This document shows, piece by piece, positions 57,165-64,000 of a stretch of 64,000 nucleotides of DNA. The stretch spans positions 1 through 64,000 of the forward strand of contig JAFQHE010000021.1 in the NCBI GenBank assembly GCA_017398125.1, read 5' to 3'. Position 1 is the stretch's first letter; the number at the start of each line of letters is the position of its first letter. The position numbers and the translations under genes were made by a program. A model generated the notes under the pieces. It worked only from the letters and a program-made list of their open reading frames with translations. It made no database searches and had not been told where the DNA came from. This DNA comes from Bacteroidales bacterium (GTDB lineage: Bacteria; Bacteroidota; Bacteroidia; Bacteroidales; UBA932).

Positions 57165-57195
57165 ATTGTCAGTTCAAATAATTTTTCTATCTTTG
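57165..57195 (+). promoter_or_regulatory. tracrRNA promoter
   Basis: ATTG at 57165-57168, 19 nt, then TATCTTTG at 57188-57195, the same -7 octamer as in the CRISPR repeats. It overlaps the divergent cas9 promoter. Confidence 0.7.
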
Positions 57196-57200
57196 TTGAA

Positions 57201-57282
57201 CTAATTTGAAGCAAATCACAATAAGGATTATTCCGTTGTGAAAACATTAGGTTCCCCTCGTCCTTTATCGGGGGGATTTTTT
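57201..57282 (+). ncRNA. tracrRNA
   Basis: Anti-repeat TGAAGCAAATCACAA (57207-57221) pairs with the first half of the repeat (TTGTGATTTGCTTTCA, one bulge). It is followed by AAGGATTATTCCGTTGTG, a nexus-like GGA/TCC stem, and ends in a terminator (CCCCTCG/CGGGGGG, loop TCCTTTAT, then TTTTTT). The boundaries are inferred from the promoter and terminator. It guides repeat processing by RNase III and loading into Cas9. Confidence 0.8.
57254..57282 (+). terminator. tracrRNA terminator
   Basis: CCCCTCG (57254-57260) pairs with CGGGGGG (57269-57275), one T-G pair, followed by ATTTTTTA. Confidence 0.8.
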
Positions 57283-58045
57283 ATTGCATATACCGTCGGA
57301 CATATCTGAAGCCGAACCAAAAGGATCTTCCGACAAACACAGTAGAGAGTTTCTTCTTAGTAAAATGTCCTTTGACTATCAAGTACTGAAAATAAGTTCT
57401 ATGTTTAAAAGGATGAATATAAAACAATAAGGAAGCATTTGGATTCCACTTACTATAGTTGACTTATGTGAATCAATTCTTGATAGCTAGTATAATAAAA
57501 CCATACCCGTTCTCATGGTGCGTCTTTTTTTGCACTCCTCATTTATTATTGGTTTAAAAATACAGACTTGATTCCGAACTTTCACCTGAAACACCAACCA
57601 TTGTTTTATTGAGATCTAGACGCGATATGTGTCCCACACAAACACCAAATGTTCAACCATGAACAATATATAAAGTTAAAATACTTAAGGCAGCAGTAGT
57701 CGAAGTCCCTAAAACGGGTGATTTATGAACCTCGCGGGTAAAATGCCGGACAAATCAGCGGTATTCTGGTCGCGAAGTACCCCGAACAGCGATTTATGGA
57801 TTTCGAGGGTGACGAATGCCAAATTTTTGAGCTATTAGGTTATCAAAGTGAACAAATGGTGCTTCCTTTATAATCCATTTTATCAACCTCTGCATTGTTG
57901 ATTTCTCCGAAGTATTTATCGGGAAGCCTTCAAGCCTTCAAAAACAAACAAGGGCACCCCTTTCGGGTTGCCCTTAACTCTTCGGTTGCAGCTTCTGCGA
58001 ATGCAGATCTACCTTTTACCGGCCGGAAATTGTACCATTATTCAC
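57283..58045. repeat. Gene-free stretch with a degenerate 48-bp tandem-type repeat
   Basis: No gene is visible over about 750 nt. Two related copies lie at 57701-57747 and 57773-57820: both start CGAAGT.CC, share GATTTATG, TCG.GGGT and end AATGCC, with roughly 70-75% identity by eye and a 72-nt period. They could be remnants of a mobile or repeated element. A terminator for the rubrerythrin transcript lies at 57950-57975. Confidence 0.5.
57950..57975 (-). terminator. Terminator after the rubrerythrin gene
   Basis: AAGGGCACCC pairs with GGGTTGCCCTT around loop CTTTC; on the minus strand a T-rich tail follows. Confidence 0.75.
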
Positions 58046-58621
58046 TTAGCAAATTGCCTTCTTTTTCTCAAAGTAAGCCTGTGGATGTGCACATGCAGGA
58101 CATTTTACAGGAGCTTTCTTTGCAGTAAGTACAAATCCGCAGTTTCTGCACTGCCACTCAATTGCCTCATCTCTCTCAAACACTTTGCCTGCCTCAACCA
58201 ATGCCAACAACTCTCTGTATCTCTTCTCATGCTCAGCCTCAACAGTTGCAATAGCTTTGAATACTGCAGAAATCTCAGCAAATCCCTCCTGTGCAGCAAC
58301 CTCTGCGAATGCAGGATACATGTCTGCCCACTCCTCGTGCTCACCTTCAGCAGCAGCTGCAAGGTTCTGTGCAGTTGTTCCAATTACGCCAGCAGGGAAT
58401 GTTCCGGTAATCTCTACCATACCACCCTCCAAAAATTTGAAGAATCTCTTTGCGTGCTCCTTCTCCTGGTCTGCTGTCTCGGTAAAGATTGCAGCAATCT
58501 GCTCATAACCCTCTTTTTTTGCTACACTGGCAAAATATGTATATCTCATTCTTGCCTGTGACTCACCTGCAAATGAAAGCATTAGATTTTTCTCTGTCTG
58601 TGTACCTTTTAAACTAGCCAT
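58046..58621 (-). CDS. rbr: Rubrerythrin
   Basis: 191 residues. An erythrin-type four-helix diiron domain (FAGESQARMRYTYFA; ETADQEKEHAKRFFKFLE; EGEHEEWADMYPAFAEVAAQEGF; TVEAEHEKRYREL) with the Glu/His ligands, and a C-terminal rubredoxin (CRNCGFVL...CPACAHPQAYF) with four Cys. It reduces hydrogen peroxide in anaerobes, fed by NADH via rubredoxin. Upstream spacer (58643-58669) carries an 11-bp tandem repeat; the perR-like gene is next. Confidence 0.95.
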   Translation of the reverse strand: MASLKGTQTEKNLMLSFAGESQARMRYTYFASVAKKEGYEQIAAIFTETADQEKEHAKRFFKFLEGGMVEITGTFPAGVIGTTAQNLAAAAEGEHEEWADMYPAFAEVAAQEGFAEISAVFKAIATVEAEHEKRYRELLALVEAGKVFERDEAIEWQCRNCGFVLTAKKAPVKCPACAHPQAYFEKKKAIC

Positions 58622-58642
58622 AATTTTGTGTATTAATTTAAT

Positions 58643-58669
58643 GATTATTTATTGATTATTTATTGATTA
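58643..58669. repeat. 11-bp tandem repeat upstream of rubrerythrin
   Basis: GATTATTTATT occurs twice in tandem, followed by GATTA. The run lies 22 nt upstream of the rbr start codon, in its leader or promoter region, and could vary in length. Confidence 0.7.
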
Positions 58670-58743
58670 CTATTTTCAGTTTATCTGTTTAGATCTATCT
58701 CTCTTTTCAAAATTCAATGTTATGCCTCACTAAAGCCAACTAT

Positions 58744-59148
58744 TTACGCCATCTGTCCAATAAGCTGTATATCTACAGATGACACCTTAAAGCCCGGTAT
58801 ATCCTTGCTGCCCAAATACTCATTAACAAGTCTTATCAGCTCTGGATCTGAATAATCTCTATGTGTATTTGACTCCACATCATAAAAATGGATGTGGTCG
58901 TATGTATTAACATCAAAATACATCTTATTGTTTGAACTGTATCTCCTGACAAGCAGTCCTTTTTCTACAAATGACTCCAGGACATTGTAAATTGTAGCAA
59001 TTGTCAGTGAAGGGAATACATTATTGAGTTCCTCAACCACCATATCAGCGGAGGCATGCCCCAATCTTTGCATCGCGGCATATATGGCAATTCTTTGTGG
59101 TGTCGCTTTCAAGCCGCTTTCATGGATCTTCTCTTTTATCTTAAGCAT
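58744..59148 (-). CDS. Fur/PerR-family regulator
   Basis: 134 residues. An N-terminal winged helix (LKATPQRIAIYAAMQRLGHASADMVVEELNNVFPSLTIATIYNVLESFVEKGLL) and a C-terminal dimerisation/metal region (MYFDVNTYDHIHFYDVESN). The Asp and His of the regulatory site are present, but there is no cysteine at all, so the structural Zn(Cys)4 site of B. subtilis PerR is missing, as in some Bacteroidetes PerR. It is next to rubrerythrin and probably represses it and other peroxide genes. Confidence 0.88.
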   Translation of the reverse strand: MLKIKEKIHESGLKATPQRIAIYAAMQRLGHASADMVVEELNNVFPSLTIATIYNVLESFVEKGLLVRRYSSNNKMYFDVNTYDHIHFYDVESNTHRDYSDPELIRLVNEYLGSKDIPGFKVSSVDIQLIGQMA

Positions 59149-59168
59149 AATATCACCGTTTTCTGATG

Positions 59169-59200
59169 CAAATCTAATTATAATTTTTCTAACCTACAAA
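59169..59200 (-). promoter_or_regulatory. Promoter of the perR-like gene
   Basis: On the minus strand TTTG (59197-59200), 20 nt, then TAGATTTG (59169-59176). The AATTATAATT palindrome in the spacer resembles a Fur/PerR-type half-site, which would allow autoregulation. Confidence 0.55.
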
Positions 59201-59334
59201 TTTTTCTAATAATTATTTGATATTTTTTATAATCTGGAATCAATTACAGAAAATTCAAACATCCACAGAACATTCAAAAGAGTAGGTTGTTTAGTGTAGG
59301 TATAAAAACATATACCATTAACAATTAAATAGTT

Positions 59335-60750
59335 ATGAATAAATTAAAAGAAAAGGTCAAAGAAATGGAGGGTAGGATTCTTAAAGATGATCCCATTCTT
59401 GAATCTGCTCCCGACAATGTAATTCCAGCAAATTCCACTGATCCTGAAATTGCATATCAGATGGTAAGACAGGAAACCTATGCACAGACAAATCCAATGC
59501 TGAACCTGGCAACATTTGTCACAACCTACATGGATGAGTATGCCACCAAACTTATGAATGAGGCCATCAATATCAATTATATTGATGAGACAGAATACCC
59601 GAGAGTTGCTGTAATGAACGGAAAATGCATTAATATCATTGCCAACCTCTGGCATTCACCGGAAAAGGCAAAATGGAAAGCAGGAGCTCTTGGCATAGGT
59701 TCATCAGAGGCCTGCATGCTTGGCGGCATATCTGCATGGCTCCGCTGGCGTAAAAAGAGGCAAGCAGCAGGCAAACCGTATGACAAACCCAACTTTGTAA
59801 TCAGCACCGGTTATCAGGTAGTGTGGGAAAAGTTTGCACAATTGTGGCAAGTTGAAATGCGTACAGTTCCTCTCTCTGATGAACATATTACCCTCGACCC
59901 TCAAAAGGCTGTTGAGATGTGCGATGAGAATACAATCTGCATAGTTCCAATCCAAGGTGTTACATGGACAGGACTAAACGATGATGTTGATGCACTCAAC
60001 CAGGCATTGGACATCTATAATACGAGAACCGGTTATGACATCCCAATCCACGTGGATGCCGCCAGCGGAGGATTTATTCTTCCATTCATTGCGCCTCACG
60101 TAAAATGGGACTTCAGATTAAAATGGGTAGTATCCATAAGTACTTCTGGCCACAAATATGGCCTTGTATATCCCGGTTTGGGCTGGGTTGTATGGAGAGA
60201 CAAGAGTTTCTTGCCTGAGGAGATGAACTTCTCTGTAAACTACCTTGGCTCTGAGATATATCAGGTAGGATTGAACTTCTCAAGACCGGCTGCCCAGATC
60301 CTGGGACAGTATTATAACTTCATAAGATTAGGTTTTGAGGGCTACAAAAAGGTACAAAAGGAGAGCATGGCACTTGCAAAATACCTTTGGGATGAGATAG
60401 GAAAGATGCCTCAGTTCAAGAACTACGCAAAAGAGGTTGTAAATCCGTTGTTCATCTGGCACATGGATCCTGAATACAATAAAACGGCCAAATGGACTCT
60501 CTACGATCTGCAGAACTCACTCCAGCAGAGCGGATGGATGGTACCTGCATACACATTGCCAAACAATCTTACCGATACAATTGTAATGCGTATTGTTATC
60601 AAACAGGGTTTTACCAAAGATCTCGCAGATATGCTTATAAATGATATACGCAATGCTGTGGAGGGGTTTGAGAAACTCGAGTATCCTACTCAGACCCGTC
60701 TTGCATACGAAAGGGAAGAGAGACAGAAAGGACGTGTCTTTACCCATTAA
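59335..60750 (+). CDS. gadB: Glutamate decarboxylase
   Basis: 471 residues, full length for PLP-dependent GadA/GadB. The Schiff-base lysine is K274 in SISTSGHKYGLVYPGLGW; IHVDAASGGFILPF (Asp for the pyridine nitrogen) and GSSEACMLGG contact the cofactor. It turns glutamate into GABA and CO2, consuming a cytoplasmic proton; with GadC it gives acid resistance. The upstream spacer carries GGTATA/TATACC (59299-59316). The C-terminal tail (EREERQKGRVFTH) includes a terminal His, as in E. coli GadB where it closes the active site at neutral pH. Confidence 0.95.
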   Translation: MNKLKEKVKEMEGRILKDDPILESAPDNVIPANSTDPEIAYQMVRQETYAQTNPMLNLATFVTTYMDEYATKLMNEAININYIDETEYPRVAVMNGKCINIIANLWHSPEKAKWKAGALGIGSSEACMLGGISAWLRWRKKRQAAGKPYDKPNFVISTGYQVVWEKFAQLWQVEMRTVPLSDEHITLDPQKAVEMCDENTICIVPIQGVTWTGLNDDVDALNQALDIYNTRTGYDIPIHVDAASGGFILPFIAPHVKWDFRLKWVVSISTSGHKYGLVYPGLGWVVWRDKSFLPEEMNFSVNYLGSEIYQVGLNFSRPAAQILGQYYNFIRLGFEGYKKVQKESMALAKYLWDEIGKMPQFKNYAKEVVNPLFIWHMDPEYNKTAKWTLYDLQNSLQQSGWMVPAYTLPNNLTDTIVMRIVIKQGFTKDLADMLINDIRNAVEGFEKLEYPTQTRLAYEREERQKGRVFTH

Positions 60751-60896
60751 CGGGCCCTTATTGCATATTACAGCCCAATTGCCCTGTGCCACACCAATGA
60801 TATGGTGACGGCATTGGGCAACTGGACATTGGAAGAATCATTCAGTAACGTGCGCATAATAATGGTCATTAAATATTGATAACTAAAACATAATAT

Positions 60897-62378
60897 ATGA
60901 CTGAAAAGAGAAAACAGATTGCCAAACTGGGAGTTTTTACATTGGCAATTATGAACGTAACTGCTGTAGTAAGTCTTAGAGGCTTACCGGCAGAGGCAGA
61001 ATATGGATTAAGTTCTGCCTTCTACTACCTTTTTGCCGCTTTAGTCTTCCTGATCCCGACCTCAATGGTTGCTGCGGAGATGGCCGCCATGTTCCAGGAC
61101 AAACAGGGAGGTGTCTTCCGCTGGGTTGGTGAGGCTTATGGCAAGAAGTGGGGATTCCTTGCAATTTGGCTCCAATGGATTCAGAATACCATCTGGTATC
61201 CGACAGTTCTAACATTTGGAGCAGTATCAATAGCTTTTATTGGAATGAACCAGAGCAGCGATATGGCTTTAGCCTCCAACAGAATTTACACACTGGCTGT
61301 TGTTCTGGCCATCTACTGGATTGCAACCTGGATTTCACTGAAAGGCATGGGATGGGTTGGAAAAGTTGCAAAAATAGGTGGTCTTGCTGGCACCATAATT
61401 CCGGCAGTGCTGCTTGTAGTTCTTGGTATTGTCTATCTGGCAACCGGGGGTGAATCACAGATGAGTTTTAGCGGAAGTTTCTTCCCGAATCTCAGCAAAT
61501 TGGACAACCTGGTATTGGCCTCCTCAATATTCCTCTTCTATGCCGGAATGGAGATGAGCGGTATACACGTTAAGGAGATGGACAACCCCGCAAAGAACTA
61601 CCCCAGAGCAATATTCATAGGTGCAGCCATAACTGTTCTTATATTTATACTGGGGACATTTGCAATTGGGATTATCATTCCACAAAAGGATATTAACCTT
61701 ACCCAGAGCCTTCTTATAAGTTTTGACAAATATTTTGCATATATCCACGCCAGTTGGTTATCACCAATTATAGCCATTGCATTGGCATTTGGAGTACTTG
61801 CAGGAGTGCTTACCTGGGTTGCCGGCCCATCCAAAGGCATTTTTACAGTTGGCAAGGCCGGTTATTTGCCTCCATTCTTCCAGACGACCAATAAAATTGG
61901 AGTGCAGAAAAACATTCTGCTGATACAGGGCGCCATTGTTACACTGCTGGGAATGCTCTTTGTGGTTATGCCCTCTGTACAAAGTTTTTACCAGATTATG
62001 TCACAACTCTCTGTCCTACTCTATCTGATAATGTATCTGCTCATGTTCTCAGGGGCAATCAGATTGAGATATATAATGAAAGATGCAAAACGGCCCTTCA
62101 GAGTTGGCGGTAAAGGGAACTACATTATGTGGATTATCGGAGGATTGGGATTCGCAGGATCACTGCTTGCTTTTGTATTAAGTTTCATTCCTCCTGCCCA
62201 GATAGATACAGGCAGTAACCTTGTATGGTTCTCAGTTCTGCTTGGCGGATGTGTTGTAATGGTTGCGATTCCGTTCATAATTTATGCAAACCGCAAAAAA
62301 TCATGGCTTGCAAAAGATACAGAATTTGAACCTTTCCACTGGGAGGAGAACAAAAGCGCCCCCTCACAAGAGGCATGA
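60897..62378 (+). CDS. gadC: Glutamate/GABA antiporter (GadC-type APC)
   Basis: 493 residues, twelve membrane helices. The APC/GadC signature is clear at the start (LGVFTLAIMNVTAVVSLRGLPAEAEYGLSSAFYYLFAALVFLIPTSMVAAEMA) and at EMSGIHVKEMDNPAKNYPRAIFIG. The C-terminal tail is shorter than the E. coli plug (about 30 residues). It exports GABA for external glutamate, and lies 146 nt after gadB in the same direction. Confidence 0.92.
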   Translation: MTEKRKQIAKLGVFTLAIMNVTAVVSLRGLPAEAEYGLSSAFYYLFAALVFLIPTSMVAAEMAAMFQDKQGGVFRWVGEAYGKKWGFLAIWLQWIQNTIWYPTVLTFGAVSIAFIGMNQSSDMALASNRIYTLAVVLAIYWIATWISLKGMGWVGKVAKIGGLAGTIIPAVLLVVLGIVYLATGGESQMSFSGSFFPNLSKLDNLVLASSIFLFYAGMEMSGIHVKEMDNPAKNYPRAIFIGAAITVLIFILGTFAIGIIIPQKDINLTQSLLISFDKYFAYIHASWLSPIIAIALAFGVLAGVLTWVAGPSKGIFTVGKAGYLPPFFQTTNKIGVQKNILLIQGAIVTLLGMLFVVMPSVQSFYQIMSQLSVLLYLIMYLLMFSGAIRLRYIMKDAKRPFRVGGKGNYIMWIIGGLGFAGSLLAFVLSFIPPAQIDTGSNLVWFSVLLGGCVVMVAIPFIIYANRKKSWLAKDTEFEPFHWEENKSAPSQEA

Positions 62379-62409
62379 GGCTGACTAAAGAGATCGCCCA
62401 TCAAACAGC

Positions 62410-62443
62410 AAATCCCTATTAGAGCATCTTCTAATAGGGATTT
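62410..62443. terminator. Terminator between gadC and the symporter
   Basis: AAATCCCTATTAGA pairs with TCTAATAGGGATTT, loop GCATCT; weak T-runs, usable from both strands. Confidence 0.8.
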
Positions 62444-62490
62444 GTATTCATATAGATGACCTTTGGGCCATCCTTTTGCTCCTTACAACA

Positions 62491-63726
62491 TCAGATTGTG
62501 AGTTTTTCACCCTCTGATTTGGCAATTACAACTGCACCGCACATATCACCGTATGAGTTGGTTGCCGTACGTGGCATATCACAAAGTTGCTCAACCGCAA
62601 GTACAAGTCCAATACCCTCCAAAGGCAATCCTGCTACAGTTACAGCAACAGAGAGCATTACAAGGCCGGCCATCGGGATACTTGCTGTACCTATAGCCGA
62701 GAACAATACAGTAACAACAATTATCATCTGCTCAATGAACGACAACTCTATACCATAAACCTGTGAGAGGAATATAACCGCGACACCCTCATAAAGAGCA
62801 GTACCATTCATATTCACTGTTGCACCAAGCGGAAGTGTAAAACTTGCAATCTTGTTTGAGATTCCGCACTTCTCCTGTGAATCCTTCAAAGAGATTGGCA
62901 GTGCCGCACCTGAAGAGCAGGTAGAGAATGCTGTAAGAATGGCTGTGGACATCTTCTTCATGTGTCTCCACGGATTCTCCTTACCAAAGAAGTATACTGT
63001 AGAAGGAAGAATTACAAAGAACTGGATAAGACAGCCAATCCATACAATAAGCACAAACATTCCGAGACTCTGTGCAATCTCCACCAGTTTGTCCATATCT
63101 CCTGCCTGCTGCGAAATCATCTTGGCTACGATTGAAAAGACTCCATAAGGTGCCAACTTGATTACAGAGAGGGTAATCTTCATAATGACATCAAACACAG
63201 ACTGGAAGACATCTATCAATGTCTCCCTTGATTTGTCACCCACCTGTGTTACAAAATATCCAAAGAGAATGGCAAAGAAGATTACAGCCAAAAGGTCGCC
63301 CTCAGCCAATGTATTCACTATATTGTCAGGAATAATTGTTATGATACGCTCGCCAAGTGAAATTTTGTCTGCAGAGGCAAGTTGGGCCTGGGTGTCGGCC
63401 TGGGATACCAATGATGAGCCCACTCCAGGTTTAAGAATGTTCACAAATAGAAGACCAATCAGAGTGGCAACAACTGTAGTTGTAACATAGTATGCAAAGG
63501 TCTTGCCGGCAATTCTGCCCAAACCTCCAGTCTTGCCTATACTTGCAACACCAACCACCATTGACGAGAATACAATTGGTATCACAATCATCTTCAACAG
63601 GCGAAGGAACATATCACCTGCCCAGCTGATATATTTTACATATTCGTGGCAAAAAACGCCAAAAACAACGCCCAATACAAGAGCTATAAGTATTTGCCAA
63701 GGCAACGCTATCTTAATTCTTTTCAT
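62491..63726 (-). CDS. Dicarboxylate/amino acid:cation symporter (DAACS, GltP/DctA type)
   Basis: 411 residues, eight helices and two re-entrant hairpins. Family signatures: HP1 ILTAFSTCSSGAALPISLKDSQEKCGISNKIASFTLPLGATVNMNGTALYEGVAVIFLSQ (with the NMNGTA substrate motif), HP2 GTASIPMAGLVMLSVAVTVAGLPLEGIGLVLAVEQLCDMPRTATNSYGD. It imports aspartate, glutamate or C4-dicarboxylates with Na+ or H+. Immediately followed by an Asp/Glu racemase gene upstream on the minus strand. Confidence 0.93.
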   Translation of the reverse strand: MKRIKIALPWQILIALVLGVVFGVFCHEYVKYISWAGDMFLRLLKMIVIPIVFSSMVVGVASIGKTGGLGRIAGKTFAYYVTTTVVATLIGLLFVNILKPGVGSSLVSQADTQAQLASADKISLGERIITIIPDNIVNTLAEGDLLAVIFFAILFGYFVTQVGDKSRETLIDVFQSVFDVIMKITLSVIKLAPYGVFSIVAKMISQQAGDMDKLVEIAQSLGMFVLIVWIGCLIQFFVILPSTVYFFGKENPWRHMKKMSTAILTAFSTCSSGAALPISLKDSQEKCGISNKIASFTLPLGATVNMNGTALYEGVAVIFLSQVYGIELSFIEQMIIVVTVLFSAIGTASIPMAGLVMLSVAVTVAGLPLEGIGLVLAVEQLCDMPRTATNSYGDMCGAVVIAKSEGEKLTI

Positions 63727-63781
63727 AGTTTTATATTTTTACCTCAACTTAAGTGTTTTCCATCTGCTTCCCGACAAACAT

Positions 63782-64000
63782 CTATTTGTAATACAACTCC
63801 CTGATGCACCCCTCCGCCAAAGCCTCAAGACATGAGATACCCATCTCTTTATCGAGTCCTGTATTTGCATAGGCAATCGGAATCTCTGTGCATGCACCCA
63901 CAACAGGAAGTTTCTCGATCTCCCAAAGACGCTCCACAATACCCCTGAACTTCTCACCTGCCTCCTTATGAAGACCGGCCTTTACCATATCAGTAACATC
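63782..64000 (-). CDS. Aspartate/glutamate racemase (right-edge partial)
   Basis: The frame is open to the window edge, so only the C-terminal 72 residues are seen. KLPVVGACTEIPIAYANTGLDKEMGISCLEALAEGCIREL carries the second catalytic cysteine in GACTE, the C-terminal half of the Asp/Glu racemase fold (YgeA-like). It interconverts L and D forms of aspartate or glutamate. Transcribed into the DAACS symporter gene (55-nt gap). Confidence 0.78.
   Translation of the reverse strand, partial: DVTDMVKAGLHKEAGEKFRGIVERLWEIEKLPVVGACTEIPIAYANTGLDKEMGISCLEALAEGCIRELYYK

Overview
The window comes from a Bacteroidales-type bacterium (phylum Bacteroidota), probably an anaerobic gut lineage with moderate GC. 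Evidence seen in the sequence: promoters of the Bacteroidota type (TTTG-like -33 box, about 19-21 nt, TAnnTTTG -7 box) before a tRNA and several genes; families largely restricted to this phylum (DUF3575/DUF3868/DUF4493 surface cluster, DUF4468, DUF3822, DUF4290, FKBP lipoproteins); a complete six-subunit Na+-NQR; and a type II-C CRISPR system with the 47-bp repeat and about 1440-residue Cas9 typical of Bacteroides relatives. Genus cannot be fixed from the sequence alone.

Layout. 1-1230: end of a PH-domain membrane protein, then a decayed Rpn-type nuclease remnant. 1.2-7.0 kb (minus): a housekeeping run SAM-hydrolase-like protein, MazG, TcdA, GNAT protein, NYN-domain protein, metallophosphoesterase. 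7.1-8.4 kb: acetyl-CoA hydrolase/transferase-family CoA-transferase. 8.5-11.1 kb (minus): NrnA-like phosphoesterase and two FKBP lipoproteins. 11.2-16.7 kb (plus): membrane-anchored unknown, DUF3822, RsmD, tRNA-Asp, Tpx, DUF4468 protein, CPA1 antiporter. 16.7-19.6 kb (minus): XRE-cupin regulator, acyl-CoA synthetase, shortened LysR. 19.7-22.9 kb: glutaminase, SDR, CstA. 23.0-26.3 kb: surface cluster. 26.6-32.6 kb (minus): nqrABCDEF. 32.7-40.3 kb: UvrD helicase, Nudix, PyrE, SRPBCC, RsmF-like protein, PepC. 40.4-45.7 kb: AT-rich accessory island with a translationally coupled SF2 helicase plus coiled-coil protein pair and a HigBA-like toxin-antitoxin pair. 45.7-49.7 kb: LolA, FtsK, DUF4290. 49.9-57.3 kb: CRISPR locus (array, cas2, cas1, an embedded rhuM gene, cas9, tracrRNA). 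58.0-59.2 kb: rubrerythrin and Fur/PerR. 59.3-64 kb: glutamate decarboxylase, GadC antiporter, DAACS symporter, Asp/Glu racemase (cut by the window edge).

Themes. Acidic amino-acid metabolism recurs: glutaminase, GadB/GadC (acid resistance by proton-consuming decarboxylation), a dicarboxylate/amino-acid symporter and a racemase. Oxidative-stress genes (Tpx, rubrerythrin, PerR) fit an anaerobe that meets oxygen. Na+-NQR supplies the sodium gradient that the Na+-coupled carriers can use.

The most interesting parts are (1) the CRISPR locus, where a RhuM-family gene sits 2 nt behind cas9 and before cas1-cas2, where every repeat seems to carry its own Bacteroidota promoter, and where the tracrRNA can be located from its anti-repeat, promoter and terminator; (2) the helicase plus coiled-coil pair in the AT-rich island, a candidate uncharacterised defence system; (3) an octamer CCCGACAA that is strongly over-represented across the whole window.
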